This document shows, piece after piece, positions 12,599 through 23,059 of a stretch of 64,000 nt of DNA. Location of the stretch: NCBI GenBank assembly GCA_029204225.1, contig CM055092.1:42170904-42234903 (forward strand), read 5' to 3'. The notes under the pieces were generated by a model. The model was given only the letters and a program-made list of their open reading frames with translations. It made no database searches and had not been told where the DNA came from. Both the position numbers and the translations under genes were made by a program. The first letter of the stretch is position 1. The number at the start of each line of letters is the position of its first letter. The DNA is from Diphasiastrum complanatum (lineage: Eukaryota > Streptophyta > Lycopodiopsida > Lycopodiales > Lycopodiaceae).

Positions 12599-13500
12599 TC
12601 AACCTCTTGATATTACAGTTGACTCCAAGCCATTGACTGAGACCTCTTTTTCGGATCCAATAGTTTCTAGAAAATCATGAGAACATCCATCTACTTGCAT
12701 AGCATCATCTACGCAAGAAGATTCTCCAAAAGAGGTTAGGAAAGCAAAGTGTGTACCTCCAACAACTTGCTTACCTTTCTCTTGATCATCAAAGATATGA
12801 ATATCTTCAAACCTGAACCTCTGGAAATAATCCCTCTCAAACATATGATCTTGATCCAACAACATCCCATCAATGCTTGATCTCGAATTTCCACAAAGGA
12901 TAGTGAAGACAATGCCAACAATGTCACCATCATAAATCAAAAGATAGATTCCAAACTTTCCATTCAACATGAAGTAGAATAGGTGAAGATGAGTATCAAA
13001 CCTAGTAAATCCATCCCTCTTGAGTCCATAACAAACCTCAATAAGCTCACCAATGATGTCTCCCTTGCCTTGAAGAAATTGCCTCTCGATTTGCTCCATG
13101 TAGTCTTCTCCAACCAACATTTTGCCATTTTGATCATGAGTGATCAATTCACAATCATAGAATCCTTTGAGTTGATGAAGAGATGTGAGATCCATGCCTT
13201 GGATCTTTCCAAGGACCAATCTTCCATTGATTTTTTCCTTCATAAGACTCCCTAAGAAGAACAAATCTCAAAGACATTAGAAGCCATGAAAAAAATGATT
13301 AGTACCTTCAACATAAGGATGATTGAAGTACTTTCTTTTTTCAAAAAAGAACTACTCAATGTTTTAGGTAGTGACTCATATGATAATGATTCTTCCTCAC
13401 TATCATTCACAATGACATCATTCAAAGTACATCCTACTTTGAACTCTTCACATACTTCTCTTCTTCTTGACTTGTGACTATCTCCTTCACCAAGTCTCAT
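12599..13500 (-). pseudogene. H1 pre-RT segment fused to unknown sequence
   Basis: Minus-strand ORFs 13252-13500 and 12599-13264. Within the second, EKGKQVVGGTHFAFLTSF and the following SCVDDAMQ match the copia region just before RT (compare GKGKQVVDGSNYAFLTSF in E2). The rest (MKEKINGRLVLGK, YDCELITHDQNGK, GIYLLIYDGDIVG) is not copia-like to my eye. The copia RT itself is missing, so H1 depends on other elements for reverse transcription. The flanking GLQQHKRESG and LELVKSIKG are shared with H2. Confidence 0.5.
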
Positions 13501-13577
13501 GATAGAAACATTTGATCTACTCTCTTTATGAAGACACGTGACTTCACTTGCTACAAAAATGACTTTCTTGGAATCAT

Positions 13578-14495
13578 TGTGATGCCACGAAATTGTTAAA
13601 TACTAAATATCAACCTAAATATGGCATGATATACTCGAAAATGATGATATGATCTAGATAAATATAAATCATGAAGAGGCCTAAGTCATTTTTCGAGAAT
13701 ATATCTCCTAAAGACTTGCCTTGTTTTTAAGGACGAGATCTCTAAAAGGGAAACGCTGTCTTTGATAAGCCTTTACTAGGTCATCTACGCGAAACGACTA
13801 AATATGAATTGACATATTAAACTAGAGTAATTTCAACTCTTAGTTAAATATACCTCTTATGGTATAATTGAACATACATTCAACCTAATTGCTAACTAGA
13901 CCTTTTCACAGGAGCAACGCACATGTAGTTTTAGACGTGTGTTTGTTCACTCCATAGAACATATATTGATCACACGATTCAGTCTCGATCATCGAGAGAG
14001 GAAGAGTTTATGTATTTGTGAGAGGTTGAAGAAGTGAATAGAGTGTTAAGGATTATTCTCTCTTATCTATGTTCTCCGCACCGTTGAGTGTGAGATGTTT
14101 GCTGTATGTGAGTGATCCCGAGTCTATTAGCAATCTCTACTACATTACATGAATTACTCTCTGGTCAGACAGACTCTCTAGCACATTACAGTCGTTTGTT
14201 GTATGTCTGTAAATATGCTCTAAAGAACTATTTTAAAATCATCTTATTCATTTGTCGCGAACATATTCTTTTTGGCATTCGCTTGTAGATGACCTAGTAA
14301 AGGCTTATCCAAGGCAGCGTTTCCCTTTTAGAGGTCTCGCCCTTAAATAAAAGACAAGTCTCTAGGAGATATATTCTTGAAAAATGACTTAGGCCTCTTT
14401 ATGATTTATATTTATCTAGCTCATATCTCCATTTTCAAGTATATCATGCCATATTTATGCTGATATGTAATATTTAACAATTTTGTGGCATCACA
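13578..14495. mobile_element. 918-bp long-terminal-inverted-repeat element, TSD ATCAT
   Basis: The left arm (13578 to about 13790) and right arm (about 14283 to 14495) are reverse complements with roughly 90% identity by eye. Both start TGTGATGCCAC and share a 19-bp block, cctctaaaagggaaacgct with its near-copy, and cctttactaggtcatctac. Flanking 5-bp direct repeats ATCAT lie at 13573-13577 and 14496-14500. The central ~490 bp has no ORF. Termini TG..CA and a 5-bp duplication are LTR-like, but the arms are inverted, so this is a foldback/MITE-like element or an unusual solo LTR. It is inserted in H1. Confidence 0.75.
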
Positions 14496-14525
14496 ATCAT
14501 AACAAAGAAATGTTGAAGAACCACC

Positions 14526-15300
14526 TCATTCATGTATGCACCTAGCAACATCGGTTTCTATATGATCAAAGAAATCATTAGCAACAATCTTTAACAAGGA
14601 AGAACCTTCACCACCTCCATTGATGAAGTTAGCTCTTTCCTTACCTTTTGCATGCTTGCACTTGTCATGAAGAACCATTGAAGAACCACCATTATCCTCA
14701 TAAATAGCCAAGTTAGCACAAAGATAAACATCTCCAAGAAGCATATTAGATCTTGACCTAGATCTAGCATAAGGAAGCTTTTTAGACTTTGCATAAGATC
14801 CACCAATTTTATTGATGCTATAAGAGACCTTTGGAAAGTTGAGATCAATCTCCTTTTCCATTCCATCAAGCTTGAAAACTCTACCTTGTCTATTGCCCCT
14901 AGCAATCAGGATTTCTTCCTTTGTAATGAAACAAGCATCACCACCAAACTTTTCCATGTGTCCTTTCTCTATCATATGACCAACACTTAACAAATTCTTT
15001 GAGAGTGAAAAAATTGTAAAAAATATCATTTAGAGTCTTGCTTTTGTATTAGTAGAAAGACAAATAGGAATTGACCAAATACCTTAAATCACACACTTAT
15101 CACCATTGGCCATGTGTATCACTTTCTTGGCTCCATCATAAGTGACCAAAGAAGTAAAGAACTCCTTGTGACTAGTCATGTGTGAACTAGCTCCACTATC
15201 AATCCACCATGAATCTTTGTCACTTCACTTGATATTGGACTTGAAGAACACATCAAAAGAGAATCACAACCACCTAGATCCTCATCATTAGTAGTAAAGT
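14526..15300 (-). pseudogene. H1 copia protease and pre-integrase remnant
   Basis: The minus-strand ORF 14526-15029 begins in the protease/gag-pre-integrase zone (SKNLLSVGHMIEKGH, GDACFITKEEI, GRVFKLDG) and then jumps to an integrase-like scrap (KKLPYARSRSRSNM), so most of the zinc finger and core is deleted. To its right, 15030-15240 still encodes the protease start (WWIDSGAS followed by SHMTSHKE) in broken frames. No complete enzyme is possible. Confidence 0.75.
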
Positions 15301-15571
15301 TGATTTGCTTGCTACCTTAAAATCTTTGCTTCTTCAAACATTCATTAGCAAAATGCCCATTGATTCCACAATAGAAGTATTTTAACTTAGACTTATCTTT
15401 CTTTTTTCAAAAGAGAAAATCTCATCTTGATCTTGCCCTTTAGACCACTTGCCTTTGCCTTTGCCTTTGCCCTTGAACTTGTCTTTGATGAATATAGCCC
15501 ACTCTTTATATTGAGATGTTGATGTAGATCCACCTCCTACTCTTGATTGAAGCCTATACTCTTCATTCACC
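15301..15571 (-). pseudogene. H1 gag C-terminal fragment
   Basis: Minus-strand gag piece with LVNEEYRLQSRVGGGST, FKGKGKGKGKWSKGQDQ and a zinc knuckle near 15330-15375 whose first cysteine is replaced (KYFYCGINGHFANEC). The frame is cut at 15571-15577 by insertion of element C. The missing N-terminal part continues at 25791-26330, on the far side of C. Confidence 0.85.
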
Positions 15572-15576
15572 AAGAT

Positions 15577-16158
15577 TGTAGATTTCACACGTGTGGAGTG
15601 TCCACAACATGTACTTGTGATCTCCTAAGGTGTGTAGATGCACCAAGATCAAGACTAGATTGAGATTCAAGATCTATCTTTGATTCTATGGCAAAAACAC
15701 ACTACTACATGCATTCAATCACTTCCAACTCTCACTCACACATGTGGGAAGTATTAAAAAATTATTCTAAGTAAAAACAAGTTGCTCTCCTTGGGTAGAG
15801 AGAGAAAATCATCATGAGCTCTCAAGTAGAGAGAGAAAGCTAGAAATCCAATAACACTCAAAATCCACACAATCTCCGAATCAATTAGATCCAAAATGAG
15901 GAGTACAATGATACTAGTAGATCCACGAGCTACTACTATGCTTAACTATGATTGGACCATACTTTGCCACCTCTTAATTCTATTGGACCATTGATCCATG
16001 CACCTCTTAATTATATTGGACTATTTTCAAGCAAACCTCAAATTCCTATTGGACCTCACATGGTTCCACCTCTAGATCCTATTGGACCTCTTAGAATTCA
16101 TCAAACAAAAGCATTACACTTGTCTACACTCTAATTGGCACGAGTTTAGCCTCTCACT
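15577..16158 (-). repeat. Element C 3' LTR, truncated
   Basis: Direct repeat of 25073-25625. It starts TGTAGATTTCACACGTGTGG on the plus strand, with the palindrome variant at 15584-15597. The last ~160 bp (the U3 start) is missing where it meets the integrase fragment. Confidence 0.85.
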
Positions 16159-16704
16159 GGCTTCTCCCCAAAAATCTTTGGGCAAAGATGCCTCAATTCT
16201 CATAGATTTTGCACATTCACATAGAGATCTATTCTTTCTCTTGGTCACTCCAATTTGAGATGGAGAATAGGCACAAGAGAACTCTCTTTTGATGCCTTCA
16301 AGCTCACAAAAATCATGAAATTTATTGGAGATATATTCACCACCTCCATCACTTCTAAGAGCTTCAATCTTGAATGAGAATTGCTTCTCTACATAAGCTT
16401 TGAAAACAAGGAAATGATCAAACACCATAGATTTAAAAGCAAGAAGATATATCCAACTGAATCTTGTGAAATCATCAATGAAAGTAACAAAATAAGTGGC
16501 TCCTCCCTTGCTTATAGTTGATGAGAAATGCACATCCGAGTGGATTAACTCCAAAGGATGCTTGCTTTTGATAGAAGATCTTGTAAATGGATTTTTGTGA
16601 GATTTAGCAATAGCACAAGCCTCACAAGGCTTGATCTTCTTGGAGAATGGCTTTGGAAAGCCAATAGCTTTGGCCTCTTTGATCATAGAGAGCATGGATT
16701 TGTA
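16158..16704 (-). pseudogene. Element C copia integrase fragment
   Basis: The minus-strand frame continues from the gag-protease part across E1. It has the second half of the zinc finger (CEACAIAKSHKNP), the core with HSDVHFSS, FVTFIDDFTRFSW, LRSDGGGEYISNKF (usually DNGGEY) and SPSQIGVTKRKNRS (usually PQQNGVAERKNR). It stops after FWGEA, where it joins the LTR. Catalytic D, D and a degraded DDE context remain visible, but the protein is truncated. TSD GTTGG at 16705-16709 marks the E1 boundary. Confidence 0.85.
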
Positions 16705-16709
16705 GTTGG

Positions 16710-17571
16710 TGTTGAAAATTGTCACTTCTCACTTGACATTGGTTCATGTAAATATTGATCAAACATTAGAATATGTTGATGATCTGATTTCACACGTGTG
16801 GATCCTGTTCCCACGTGTGAAAGGATGTACTTTTCATGTTTGTATATATCCAAATTGATTTTTTATCATTCTAGTCATTGTGAACATGAAATGACTAGTT
16901 TTTAGTCAAGTTGACTAGTCACCTACAAATTAGCTTTTCCTTGCATGTGCATGAGTAAATGCTCCCACATGGCAAGTGGATGTTCACACGTGTGTATAGA
17001 GTACTAGAAGATAAGATTTGACCATTTTCCTTAGATCCTATTTTGTAGGGAATATTCCTATATTCTAGGAGACTAGCTTTTTGGATTTTAGTCATATTCT
17101 AGAAGGTCAACTATTGGATAAGGATCAAGGATGGATCAAATGGATAGATCTGAGTGATGTGGCACTCTTCACACGTGTGAAGTCCTGCTAGACTGTACCA
17201 TACTCATGGATGTACTTGATCCATAAAAGGATCATCATTTTGCTAAGAAGATTGATGAGACTTTTGTACTCTACACTTTTGTGAGATTTCTAGTCATTTG
17301 TCTTGTGATTTTTATGTATGATTGCTATCTAGTATCATTGTACTTGTTGTTTCAGGTGAAGGCCGTACAGTGGACAGTACTCCACACGTGTGAGGCAGCT
17401 CTCACTAAAAAATGATGTACTGATCCATTGCTCTTGCTTAAATCCAAGTGTAGTGAATCTAGATCAAGATCTAATGTGTAGAACCTGATAGATTCATTGA
17501 TTAAGCAACCAATAACTCTCTATGATTGTGAAGTACAATCATTATTGTCCTAAAAACTGTAAAATTTATCA
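16710..17571 (+). repeat. E1 5' LTR
   Basis: TGTTGAAAATTG...TTTATCA. It contains CACGTGTG palindromes at 16789-16802, 16983-16996, 17168-17181 (perfect TTCACACGTGTGAA) and 17382-17393, plus CCGTACAG at 17363-17370. A TATA-like ccataaaagg is near 17220. Compared with the 3' LTR it lacks 37 bp after the CATTGG near 16742. Confidence 0.93.
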
Positions 17572-17583
17572 TGGTATCAGATC
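17572..17583 (+). promoter_or_regulatory. E1 primer-binding site (initiator tRNA-Met)
   Basis: TGGTATCAGATC directly follows the LTR end. It differs from the common TGGTATCAGAGC at the eleventh base. Confidence 0.9.
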
Positions 17584-18165
17584 TAAGTAAGAGAGTGATC
17601 ATTGAATCATAAATCTTGTAAAGATCATTGGCAAAATTTGTTTTTGGCCAATACTAGTGAGGGCGAGTTCTTCTAGAGTGATAGCTTGTAATCATTTGGA
17701 TCAAAATGACTTGGAGGCTGTGTATGTACTTTTCACACGTGTGAAACCGTACAACAACTTTCAATTCAAGTTACTTTGTGTTTGTTGGTCCCAAAATCAC
17801 AATACTAGTTCATTTTTGGTGCTTTTTGAAGCATAGTATTGATCTAGATTCATTCTAGCTAATGCCTATGACCAAATAGTGTTTTGGATCATTGAAGCAT
17901 TTCTTTTTAGAGTCTAAGATCAGATCTTAGAGGCTGATTTGTTCAGATCCTTAGTTGAAGTGAAATCTCTAAGAAAAGTGTAAAGCAATTTTTTTTGTGA
18001 GAGTGAAAGCTAGGAATTTTTGGTAAGATCTTTGAGTATCATTCAAGCTTGTGTGCTAGTTTGATAGAGACAAGCCTATAGGCATTCTAGTAAGCTTTAG
18101 GCCTTTTCATAGATCTTTTAAAATTCAAAAATCTTTGTGATTTTTAAAAGAGCATTCATTCTAAA
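17584..18165 (+). other. E1 untranslated leader
   Basis: About 580 bp with no ORF between primer site and gag. A perfect TTCACACGTGTGAA palindrome lies at 17732-17745, followed at once by CCGTACA (17747-17753). The same leader opens the truncated copy at 49716. Confidence 0.8.
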
Positions 18166-18486
18166 ATGTCATCCATGGGTGGATATTTGATGGAATCAAG
18201 TGAGAGACTCACTTCCACAAATTATTCCATTTGGAAAGTGAGAATGGAATCACTCCTAGTGATCCATGATCTATATGACATAGTTCAAGGAGTAGAGGAA
18301 GAGCCTCGAACTCCCCAAGAACAAGCCAAATACAAGAAGAGAGCAAGATTAGCTCTACATTGCATAAAGTTAAATGTATGCAATGACCTCTTGAGAGAGG
18401 TGTCTTCTTGTACCTCATCCAAAGAGGCTTGGGATTCATTAAAGAGCATTTATGAATCAACAATACTTCAAGAATCCTCATGCTAA
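18166..18486 (+). pseudogene. E1 gag N-terminal part (frameshifted)
   Basis: It encodes a copia Gag N-terminus: MSSMGGYLMESSERL, NYSIWKVRMESLL and later SSKEAWDSLKSIYES. After the YES codons the frame is lost: a base of the expected AAA run is missing near 18455-18462, and the ORF ends TILQESSC*. Gag continues in the next frame from 18480. The identical break occurs in the second copy (50185-50505), so it was probably inherited from a common source element. Gag N-terminal domains assemble the particle shell. Confidence 0.85.
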
Positions 18487-21400
18487 GAAATCAAGTTTTC
18501 CAAAGCATGAAAGGAAGTGGAGAGAGTGGACAAGAGTATGTCCTTAGGATCAAATCTCTTAACAAGGAGTTAAGTGCAATAGGAGAGAAGATCCAAGATC
18601 AAGAACTAGTACAAATCATCTTGAATGATCTAGGTGATGAGTTTACCAACTTAGTCCAATCATTTGCCATTCAAGACTCTCTTCCATCCACTGAAAAGTT
18701 GCACAATGTTCTTGTGGCCGAGGAGAGTAGGCTTCTACACCTCAAGACAAGAATGGATAGCATGTCACTTAATGGAGGAGAGGAGAAAGCTAACTTTACA
18801 TCTAAAGGCAAGAAGAAGCAAAATCCATTCAAGAAAAATCAAGGAAAGGAGGCCGAGATGAAGAATGGAGGATCTACCTCCAAAGGCAAAGTGAAGAACA
18901 AGGCAAAACTAAAGTGTTTCTTTTGTGGAAAGAAAGGACACTTTGTCTCAGAATGCTACTTGAAGAAGAATCAACAAGCCAAAGGAGATCAAGGGAACAT
19001 TGCTCAAGAGGAAGAAGATGAGGATGGATTCAACACATCCTTAATGGTTGCATCTACACCACCTTCAAGTCAAAACACATGGTGGATAGATAGTGGGGCT
19101 AGTTCTCACATGTCCTTTAACAAGCATTATTTTTCTACTCTTATATCTTTTAATGACTCTAAGAAGTCAATAAACACTGCTAGTGATCAAGCATGCAAGA
19201 TAGATGGCATAGGATCTATACCTCTTTGCTTAGGCACATCTAAAAGGATAGATCTAGACGATGTTTTGTATGTTCCTACCATTTCAAGAAACTTGCTTAG
19301 TGTAGGACAATTAATGGACAATGGACTAGATGTACATTTCAAGAATGGAGTTTGTTCCATCTTGAAAAATGATAAGTGCATAGCTAGTGGCATTAAGCAA
19401 GGTAGACTTTTCAAGTTGGATGCTAATGTTGCCAGTGAAAGTGTGAACTTGGCTAGGGAGGAGCTAACTCAAGTGGAGCTTTGGCATAAGAGATTAGGTC
19501 ATCCTAATCTTCAATCTATGGAGTCAATGGCAAGCAAGGAACTAGCTCTCGGCCTACCAAGAGCTTTCAAGAAGTGTGGAAAAATGTGTGAGGCATGTGG
19601 CCTTGCAAAGTCACACAAGTCTTCTTACAAGAGATCTTCATCAAGATCTCTCTCTCCCTTGGATCTCATACATTCTGATGTACATAGTTTTTCACATGCA
19701 AGTAATGGAGGTGCCTTGATGTATGTAACTTTTATAGATGATTGTACTAGATTCACATGGATTGAGTTACTATCAAAGAAACGTCTTGTTTATGAAGCTT
19801 TCATTAAGTTCAAGTCTCTAGTAGAGAAACAACTTAGTACTTCTATGAAAGCACTAAGATGTGATAATGGAGGAGAGTACACCTCCAATAAAATGAAAGA
19901 CTTTTGTGAGATCAATGGTATTAAGTTACAATACACTTGTTCCTACACCCCTCAACAAAATGGGGTGGCCGAGAGGAAAAATAGGAGTCTATGTGAGTGT
20001 GCAAAGTCCTTGAGGCTTCATGCATCACTTCTCATCTCATTTTGGGGAGAAGCCATAACATGTGCTGATTATTTGTGTAATAGACTTCCTAGTAGTGCTA
20101 TAGATGGGATCTCACCTTATCAAGCCTCGTTTGATAAGAAACCCAATGTAAAATATTTTAAGATCTTTGGATGTACTTGTTATGTACACATTCCTTTGGA
20201 GACTAGAAGGAAAGAAGATGCTACCTCCTGCAAAGGAATCTTTGTTGGCTATGGAGAAAATAGCAAGGGATATAGGATATATGATCCTACATCCAAGAAA
20301 GTAAAGGTAAGCAAGAATGTACTTTTTGATGAGTCACAATTTGCTAAGAGCTTGTCAAATGGATCCAACCCATTGTGCATTGAAGATCTTGACAAATCCG
20401 AGGAGGATCTTGACAAACCCGAGGAGGATCATGACAAACCCGAGGATGGAGATTTGGATCCGAGTCAAAAGGGGCCGAGAAGATCATCAAGGAGCAAGGC
20501 CGAGACCTCAAGGCTTACCTATGTGGACAAGGGAAAGCAAAAGGAAGGCTTTACATCTTCTACCTCTTACTCTTTTTTAGCTACATTGCTTGAAGAACCA
20601 TCATCTTTTGAAGAAGCATGTAAATCTAAAGTTTGGAGAGATGCAATGCAAGTGGAGTATGATGCATTAGAAGAGAATCATACTTGGAATGTAAATCTTC
20701 CAAGAGGAAAGAAACCACTTGCATGTAAGTGGATTTATAGAATTAAGTACAATCAAGATGGATCTATCAGTAAGTACAAAGCTAGGCTTGTTGCTAAGGG
20801 ATTTTTTCAAATAAAAGGATTGGATTATGAAGAAACATTTGCACCTGTAGCTAAGCTTGTAACTATTAGATTAATCATTTGCATTGCTACTTTGTTCAAA
20901 TGGGATCTCTACCAAATGGATGTGACGAATGCCTTCTTGAATGGCTTCTTAGAACAGAAAATCTACATGATGCAACCCGAGGGCTTCATCAAGGTTGATG
21001 AGGAGCAAAAGGTGTGCTACTTAAGGAAGAGCCTATATGGCTTGAAGCAAGCACCTAGAGCTTGGTACTCTAGGTTGCATGATTTTCTCTATTCCCTTGG
21101 CTTTGTACTAAGTGCTTATGAACCTTCTTCATATTTCAAATGTAATGAAGGAAAGATCATCATTTTGGTTCTTTACGTTGATGACATCATTATGACAGGA
21201 AATGATGATGATAGCATAGGCAAAGTAAAAGTTGACTTATCTAGTGAGCTCAAGATGGTAGATCTAGGCTTCCTAAAATTTATACTTGGGATAGAAGTGT
21301 CTAGAAGTAGCAATTGTACTTTCATAAGTCAATCTAAGTATGCTACTTCCATTCTTGAAAGATTTGGTATGAAAGATTGTAAGGGGATTGACACCCCTAT

Positions 21401-22142
21401 GGAGCATGTTGTGAAAGCAACTAATGAAGGTGATGAAGCATCCTTTGAGGACATCACTCTCTTTAGGAAGCTTATAGGCTCTCTAATCTATTTAACCATC
21501 ACTAGACCTGACTTAAGTTTTTGTGTAAGCAAGTTGAGTCAAAGTATGCAAGCTCCTTTAGTTCATCATTGGAAAAGTGCCAAGAGAGTACTTAGATATG
21601 TTTCTAGTACTAGCTTTTTTGGCATACTTTATGAAGGATCTAACTTGCACTTGAGAGTCTACTCGGATTCAGATTTTGCAGGTGACAAGATGGATAGGAA
21701 GTCCATTAGTGCATTTGCAACATTTCTTTGTGGAGGAGTGATATCTTGGCTTTCCAAAAAGCAAGATACAATCTCACTATCTTTTTGTGAAGTCGAGTAC
21801 AAGGCATTGACTTCAACAACCAAAGAGCTCCTATGGCTAAGAAGACTCTTGATGGAACTACATGTGCTAGAGGCCGAGGATATCCCTTACATATTTTGTG
21901 ACAATCAAGCTTCTCAACAAATTGCTTCAAATCCTATCTTCCATGCTAGAACAAAGCATATTGAGATAGCTCACCACTTTATGAGGGAGAAGGTACAATC
22001 CAAGGAAGTGCAACCACATCATGTACCATCATCCGAATGCATAGCTGATATCTTAACCAAACCATTGTCCAAAGATCCATTTTTTAAGTTAAGATATGCT
22101 CTTGGAATTGTAGATAGATGTACACTAGATTTGTCAAGTTAG
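18480..22142 (+). CDS. E1 copia Gag-Pol polyprotein (missing the Gag N-terminus)
   Basis: A 1220-codon open frame. In order: Gag C-terminal part with zinc knuckle CFFCGKKGHFVSEC (about residue 146); aspartic protease WWIDSGASSHM (about 204); integrase zinc finger from LWHKRLGHPN (about 333) to CEACGLAKSHK, then HSDVHSF (398), CDNGGEYTSNK (460) and TPQQNGVAERKNR; RT with DVTNAFLNG, LKQAPRAWYSRL and YVDDIIMTG (about 898); and RNase H with YSDSDFAGD and IFCDNQAS. The RNase H word usually read SLSSTEAEY is SLSFCEVEY here. All enzyme domains are open, yet the upstream frameshift blocks normal translation from the gag ATG. The stop lies 13 bp before the 3' LTR. Confidence 0.93.
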   Translation: MLRNQVFQSMKGSGESGQEYVLRIKSLNKELSAIGEKIQDQELVQIILNDLGDEFTNLVQSFAIQDSLPSTEKLHNVLVAEESRLLHLKTRMDSMSLNGGEEKANFTSKGKKKQNPFKKNQGKEAEMKNGGSTSKGKVKNKAKLKCFFCGKKGHFVSECYLKKNQQAKGDQGNIAQEEEDEDGFNTSLMVASTPPSSQNTWWIDSGASSHMSFNKHYFSTLISFNDSKKSINTASDQACKIDGIGSIPLCLGTSKRIDLDDVLYVPTISRNLLSVGQLMDNGLDVHFKNGVCSILKNDKCIASGIKQGRLFKLDANVASESVNLAREELTQVELWHKRLGHPNLQSMESMASKELALGLPRAFKKCGKMCEACGLAKSHKSSYKRSSSRSLSPLDLIHSDVHSFSHASNGGALMYVTFIDDCTRFTWIELLSKKRLVYEAFIKFKSLVEKQLSTSMKALRCDNGGEYTSNKMKDFCEINGIKLQYTCSYTPQQNGVAERKNRSLCECAKSLRLHASLLISFWGEAITCADYLCNRLPSSAIDGISPYQASFDKKPNVKYFKIFGCTCYVHIPLETRRKEDATSCKGIFVGYGENSKGYRIYDPTSKKVKVSKNVLFDESQFAKSLSNGSNPLCIEDLDKSEEDLDKPEEDHDKPEDGDLDPSQKGPRRSSRSKAETSRLTYVDKGKQKEGFTSSTSYSFLATLLEEPSSFEEACKSKVWRDAMQVEYDALEENHTWNVNLPRGKKPLACKWIYRIKYNQDGSISKYKARLVAKGFFQIKGLDYEETFAPVAKLVTIRLIICIATLFKWDLYQMDVTNAFLNGFLEQKIYMMQPEGFIKVDEEQKVCYLRKSLYGLKQAPRAWYSRLHDFLYSLGFVLSAYEPSSYFKCNEGKIIILVLYVDDIIMTGNDDDSIGKVKVDLSSELKMVDLGFLKFILGIEVSRSSNCTFISQSKYATSILERFGMKDCKGIDTPMEHVVKATNEGDEASFEDITLFRKLIGSLIYLTITRPDLSFCVSKLSQSMQAPLVHHWKSAKRVLRYVSSTSFFGILYEGSNLHLRVYSDSDFAGDKMDRKSISAFATFLCGGVISWLSKKQDTISLSFCEVEYKALTSTTKELLWLRRLLMELHVLEAEDIPYIFCDNQASQQIASNPIFHARTKHIEIAHHFMREKVQSKEVQPHHVPSSECIADILTKPLSKDPFFKLRYALGIVDRCTLDLSS

Positions 22143-22155
22143 AAGTGAGGAGGAG
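22143..22155 (+). promoter_or_regulatory. E1 polypurine tract
   Basis: A purine-rich aagtgaggaggag immediately precedes TGTTGA of the 3' LTR. It is the expected plus-strand priming site. Confidence 0.85.
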
Positions 22156-23054
22156 TGTTGAAAATTGTCACTTCTCACTTGACATTGGCCAGAAGATGAT
22201 TACCCGCAGACAAAATGTCTAATGGTTTATGTAAATATTGATCAAACATTAGAATATGTTGATGATCTGATTTCACACGTGTGGAGCTTGTTCCCACGTG
22301 TGAAAGGATGTACTTTTTCATGTTTGTATATATCCAAATTGATTTTGTATCATTCTAGTTAGTGTGAACATGAAATGACTAGTTTTTAGTCAAGTTGACT
22401 AGTCACCTACAAATTAGCTTTTCCTTGCATGTGCATGAGTAAATGCTCCCACATGGCAAGTGGATGTTCACACGTGTGTATAGAGTACTAGAAGATAAGA
22501 GTTGACCATTTTCCTTAGATCCTATTTTGTAGGGAATATTCCTATATTCTAGGAGACTAGCTTTTTGGATTTTAGTCATATTCTAGAAGGTCAACTATTG
22601 GATAAGGATCAAGGATGGATCAAATGGATAGATCTGAGTGATGCGGCACTCTTCACACGTGTGAAGGCCTGCTAGACTGTACCAGACTCATGGATGTACT
22701 TGATCCATAAAAGGAACATCATTTTGCTAAGAAGATAATGAGACTTTTGTACTCTACACTTTTGTGAGATTTCTAGTCATTTGTCTTGTGATTTTTATGT
22801 ATGATTGCTATCTAGTATCATTGTACTTGTTGTTTCAGGTGCAGGCCGTACAGTGGACAGTACTCCACACGTGTGAGGCTGCTCTCACTAGAAAATGATG
22901 TGTTGATCCATTGCTCTTGCTTAAATCCAAGTGTAGTGAATCTAGATCAAGATGTAATGTGTAGAACTTGATAGATTCATTGATTAAGCAACCAATAACT
23001 CTCTATGATTGTAAAGTACAATCATTATTGTCCTAAAAATTGTAAAATCTATCA
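22156..23054 (+). repeat. E1 3' LTR
   Basis: 899 bp, TGTTGAAAATTG...TCTATCA. It includes 37 bp (from ccagaagatgatt) absent in the 5' LTR. Palindromes lie at 22272-22285, 22467-22480 and 22652-22665 (perfect), with CCGTACAG near 22847. Confidence 0.93.
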
Positions 23055-23059
23055 GTTGG

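Larger units (their letters stand above)
16710..23054 (+). mobile_element. Ty1/copia element E1, complete structure, TSD GTTGG
   Basis: Two LTRs (16710-17571 and 22156-23054), a primer-binding site, gag-pol and a polypurine tract in the right order on the plus strand. Flanks GTTGG at 16705-16709 and 23055-23059 match, and joining them restores the element C frame at its HPNYKS sequence. I count roughly 20-25 LTR substitutions plus a 37-bp deletion in the 5' LTR, so it is older than E2. The gag N-terminus is frameshifted. Confidence 0.95.

Noticed and set aside
12983-13477. Plus-strand ORFs opposite the H1 pre-RT region
   Set aside because: They are antisense shadows of the minus-strand copia-derived frame, with no homology of their own.
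18440-18490. Programmed frameshift as the leading explanation for the E1 gag break
   Set aside because: No slippery heptamer or clear downstream structure is visible, and the position is in mid-Gag; an inherited deletion in a source copy is simpler.
19187-21930. Minus-strand ORFs inside E1 pol
   Set aside because: They are antisense to a clear Gag-Pol frame and conserved only because the sense strand is coding.
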